A DNA stretch of 7,025 nt from Candidatus Krumholzibacteriia bacterium. Its GTDB lineage: Bacteria > Krumholzibacteriota > Krumholzibacteriia > LZORAL124-64-63. Numbering within the stretch: position 1 is the first letter of the stretch; each line of letters starts with the position of its first letter. Position numbers and translations under genes: made by a program. Positions 5,901-7,025 of the stretch are shown here, one piece after another. The stretch spans positions 1 to 7,025 of the forward strand of contig JAUUYW010000175.1 of NCBI GenBank assembly GCA_030590265.1. The letters are read 5' to 3'. Below the pieces are notes generated by a model. It was not told where the DNA came from. It ran no database searches and worked only from the letters and a program-made list of their open reading frames with translations.

Positions 5901-6917
5901 TCAGCCTCCCAATTGTGACATGGGGACGATATCCGGACCATCATCCGTGTCCAGCTGATGACCGGATGGCTTGTCATCCACAACCCGTCGCAAGGCTTCG
6001 ATCAAACCCGCTTCATCGCCTGCGCGCAACCAGGGTTTGAGATCCAATCCGGTGTCGTGAAACAAACACCCGCGAGCCAGGCCGGTGGAAGTGATGCGGA
6101 TACGATTGCAGTCGTCACAAAAATTACAGGATACAGGTGAGATGACACCCACGGATCCCACAGCACCCGGCACTCTGAAGTTCCGTGCGGGGCCGGCCAT
6201 GTTGAAGCCGTCGGTCCGCACGATGGGCTCCATGGGGGTTTCCCTGTTCAACCGTTCCAACAACTGGGCAGTGGGAAGGGTGAGAGACTTCCCATCATTC
6301 TGACCTTCATCCTTGCCGCGAGTCGGCATGTACTCGATGAAACGCACCGAGATGGGACGGGTGCGCACAAATTCCACAAAATCCGCAGCCTCGTGATCGT
6401 TCACTCCGTTCATGACCACTACATTGATTTTCGTGCGCAATCCTGCTGCGATGGCTGCGTCGATGCCTTCGAGACATTGGTTCAGTTCACCACCACGCGT
6501 GATTTTGCTGTAGAGGTCTGCATTCAGGGAGTCGATGCTGATGTTGGCACCACTGACACCGGCTTCTTTCAGTTGGGGCGCCAACTTGCCCAGCCGAAGG
6601 CCGTTGGTCGTCAAAACAAGACGCTCTAGATCAGGCAAATGCCCTAATTCATGCAACAAATCCACGATATCCGGGCGCACCAAAGGCTCGCCGCCAGTGA
6701 CCCTGATTTTGCGGATCCCCATGCCCACTGCCAGCCGGGCGATGGTCATGATTTCTGTCCGGGTGAGCAAATCTTCGCGGTCAAAAAATGGCAATCCTTC
6801 GGCCGGCATACAGTAACTGCAACGCAAGTTGCAGCGGTCGGTCACCGAAAGGCGCAGGTAGTTGATGCGCCGTTTATGGGAATCCTGCAAAGGTTGGTTC
6901 ACGGAAGGTTGGTTCAC
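5901..6917 (-). CDS. moaA: GTP 3',8-cyclase MoaA (radical SAM)
   Basis: MoaA is a radical SAM enzyme that rearranges GTP to 3',8-cyclo-GTP, the first step of molybdopterin synthesis. The product has 338 residues from GTG 6917. The N-terminal 4Fe-4S motif CNLRCSYC supplies Cys29, Cys33 and Cys36. VTGGEPL (73-79) is the SAM-binding GGEP-type motif. The C-terminal GTP-binding cluster ligands are Cys267, Cys270 and Cys284, in FCDDCNRIRIT and ARGCLF. An additional Cys264 lies just before them. Arg272 and Arg274 fit the conserved GTP-contacting arginines. The C-terminus ends MSQLGG, with the double-glycine tail essential in this family. GTG 6917 forms a GTGA overlap with the mobB stop and has AAGGAG 10 bases upstream. 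GTG 6926 also opens the frame but sits one base from that site. The family normally begins near LQDSHKRR, so VNQPSVNQP is a short extension. Confidence 0.95.
   Translation of the reverse strand: MNQPSVNQPLQDSHKRRINYLRLSVTDRCNLRCSYCMPAEGLPFFDREDLLTRTEIMTIARLAVGMGIRKIRVTGGEPLVRPDIVDLLHELGHLPDLERLVLTTNGLRLGKLAPQLKEAGVSGANISIDSLNADLYSKITRGGELNQCLEGIDAAIAAGLRTKINVVVMNGVNDHEAADFVEFVRTRPISVRFIEYMPTRGKDEGQNDGKSLTLPTAQLLERLNRETPMEPIVRTDGFNMAGPARNFRVPGAVGSVGVISPVSCNFCDDCNRIRITSTGLARGCLFHDTGLDLKPWLRAGDEAGLIEALRRVVDDKPSGHQLDTDDGPDIVPMSQLGG
5905..5910 (-). promoter_or_regulatory. mobA ribosome binding site inside the end of moaA
   Basis: GGGAGG on the minus strand lies 6 bases before the mobA ATG 5898. 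It falls in the last two glycine codons of moaA, so the essential GG tail of MoaA and the mobA translation signal share bases. Confidence 0.85.
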
Positions 6918-6969
6918 GACCGCCACGCTCCTTCCAGGATGAAGTCGAGCACGGCCGAAGGTTGGTTCA
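6890..6969 (-). repeat. Three copies of a 12-base direct repeat at the mobB/moaA junction
   Basis: TGAACCAACCTT occurs on the minus strand at 6958-6969, 6905-6916 and 6890-6901. The last two copies are 15 bases apart and lie in the moaA frame, giving VNQPSVNQP. The first, 53 bases upstream, lies in the mobB frame, giving LNQPS. The arrangement suggests a local duplication of mobB sequence that extended the moaA start region. Confidence 0.8.
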
Positions 6970-7025
6970 GGTCGAGCACCGGCACATCCACGTCGACAGG
7001 AGCATCGCTGGCCACGGCCACCAGG
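6914..7025 (-). CDS. mobB: Molybdopterin-guanine dinucleotide biosynthesis protein MobB, C-terminal part
   Basis: Only the last 36 residues are inside the window; the gene begins beyond the right edge. The visible end contains LVAVASD, then VPVLDLNQPSAVLDFIL, which fits the C-terminus of MobB, where an (I/V)A(V/I)A(T/S)D strand is followed by PVLDLND-type residues and a short final helix. MobB is a P-loop GTP-binding protein that assists MobA in attaching GMP to the cofactor. The P-loop is out of view, so the call rests on this tail and on the context directly before moaA and mobA. The stop overlaps the moaA GTG by four bases. The operon promoter must lie outside the window. Confidence 0.75.
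   Translation of the reverse strand, partial: LVAVASDAPVDVDVPVLDLNQPSAVLDFILEGAWRS
6928..6933 (-). promoter_or_regulatory. moaA ribosome binding site inside mobB
   Basis: AAGGAG on the minus strand lies within the last codons of mobB, 10 bases before GTG 6917 and only 1 base before GTG 6926. The spacing favours GTG 6917 as the moaA start. Confidence 0.6.

Noticed and set aside
6918..6926. GTG 6926 as the moaA start
   Set aside because: The ribosome site ends one base before it. GTG 6917 has a workable spacing and forms the common GTGA overlap with the mobB stop.

Overview
The window is bacterial and gene-dense, with no gap above 300 bases and no RNA gene, CRISPR array or insertion sequence that I can see. 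Three clues point to a bacterium with a secretory pathway and molybdenum enzymes: Shine-Dalgarno sites before almost every start, a textbook extended -10 promoter, and exported proteins beside a molybdenum-cofactor operon. A Gram-negative host is plausible, but I cannot name the phylum from the sequence.

Left part (1-3372). A secreted subtilisin-like (S8) protease runs off the left edge on the minus strand; only its signal peptide, prosequence and catalytic-Asp region are present. It diverges across about 100 bases from a plus-strand pair: an exported thioredoxin-fold protein with a one-cysteine CxxS motif, and a full-length three-domain Xaa-Pro aminopeptidase (M24) with all metal ligands intact. 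A strong intrinsic terminator closes the pair. Two of the three products are exported and two act on peptide bonds, but a shared role is only a guess.

Middle part (3373-5301). A YeiH/UPF0324-family membrane protein lies on the minus strand. Its reading frame ends in two tandem TAA codons. Directly behind them, in the same frame, is a 30-codon hydrophobic stretch that looks like the family's missing last membrane helix, so the gene appears truncated or decaying at its 3' end. Divergent from it, across 212 bases holding a 15-base palindrome, is a DUF445-family membrane protein.

Right part (5302-7025). A minus-strand molybdenum-cofactor operon reads mobB (3' end only) - moaA - mobA. MoaA carries out the first step of molybdopterin synthesis. 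MobA attaches GMP to the finished cofactor, and MobB is its GTP-binding helper. The genes are tightly coupled: mobB and moaA overlap by four bases (GTGA), and moaA and mobA are two bases apart with the mobA ribosome site inside the end of moaA. The mobB/moaA junction carries three copies of a 12-base sequence, which seem to have built a short N-terminal extension on MoaA.

Most of the content is ordinary housekeeping and accessory metabolism. I see no clear new defence or mobile system. The most unusual points are the broken YeiH C-terminus and the repeat-built mobB/moaA junction.
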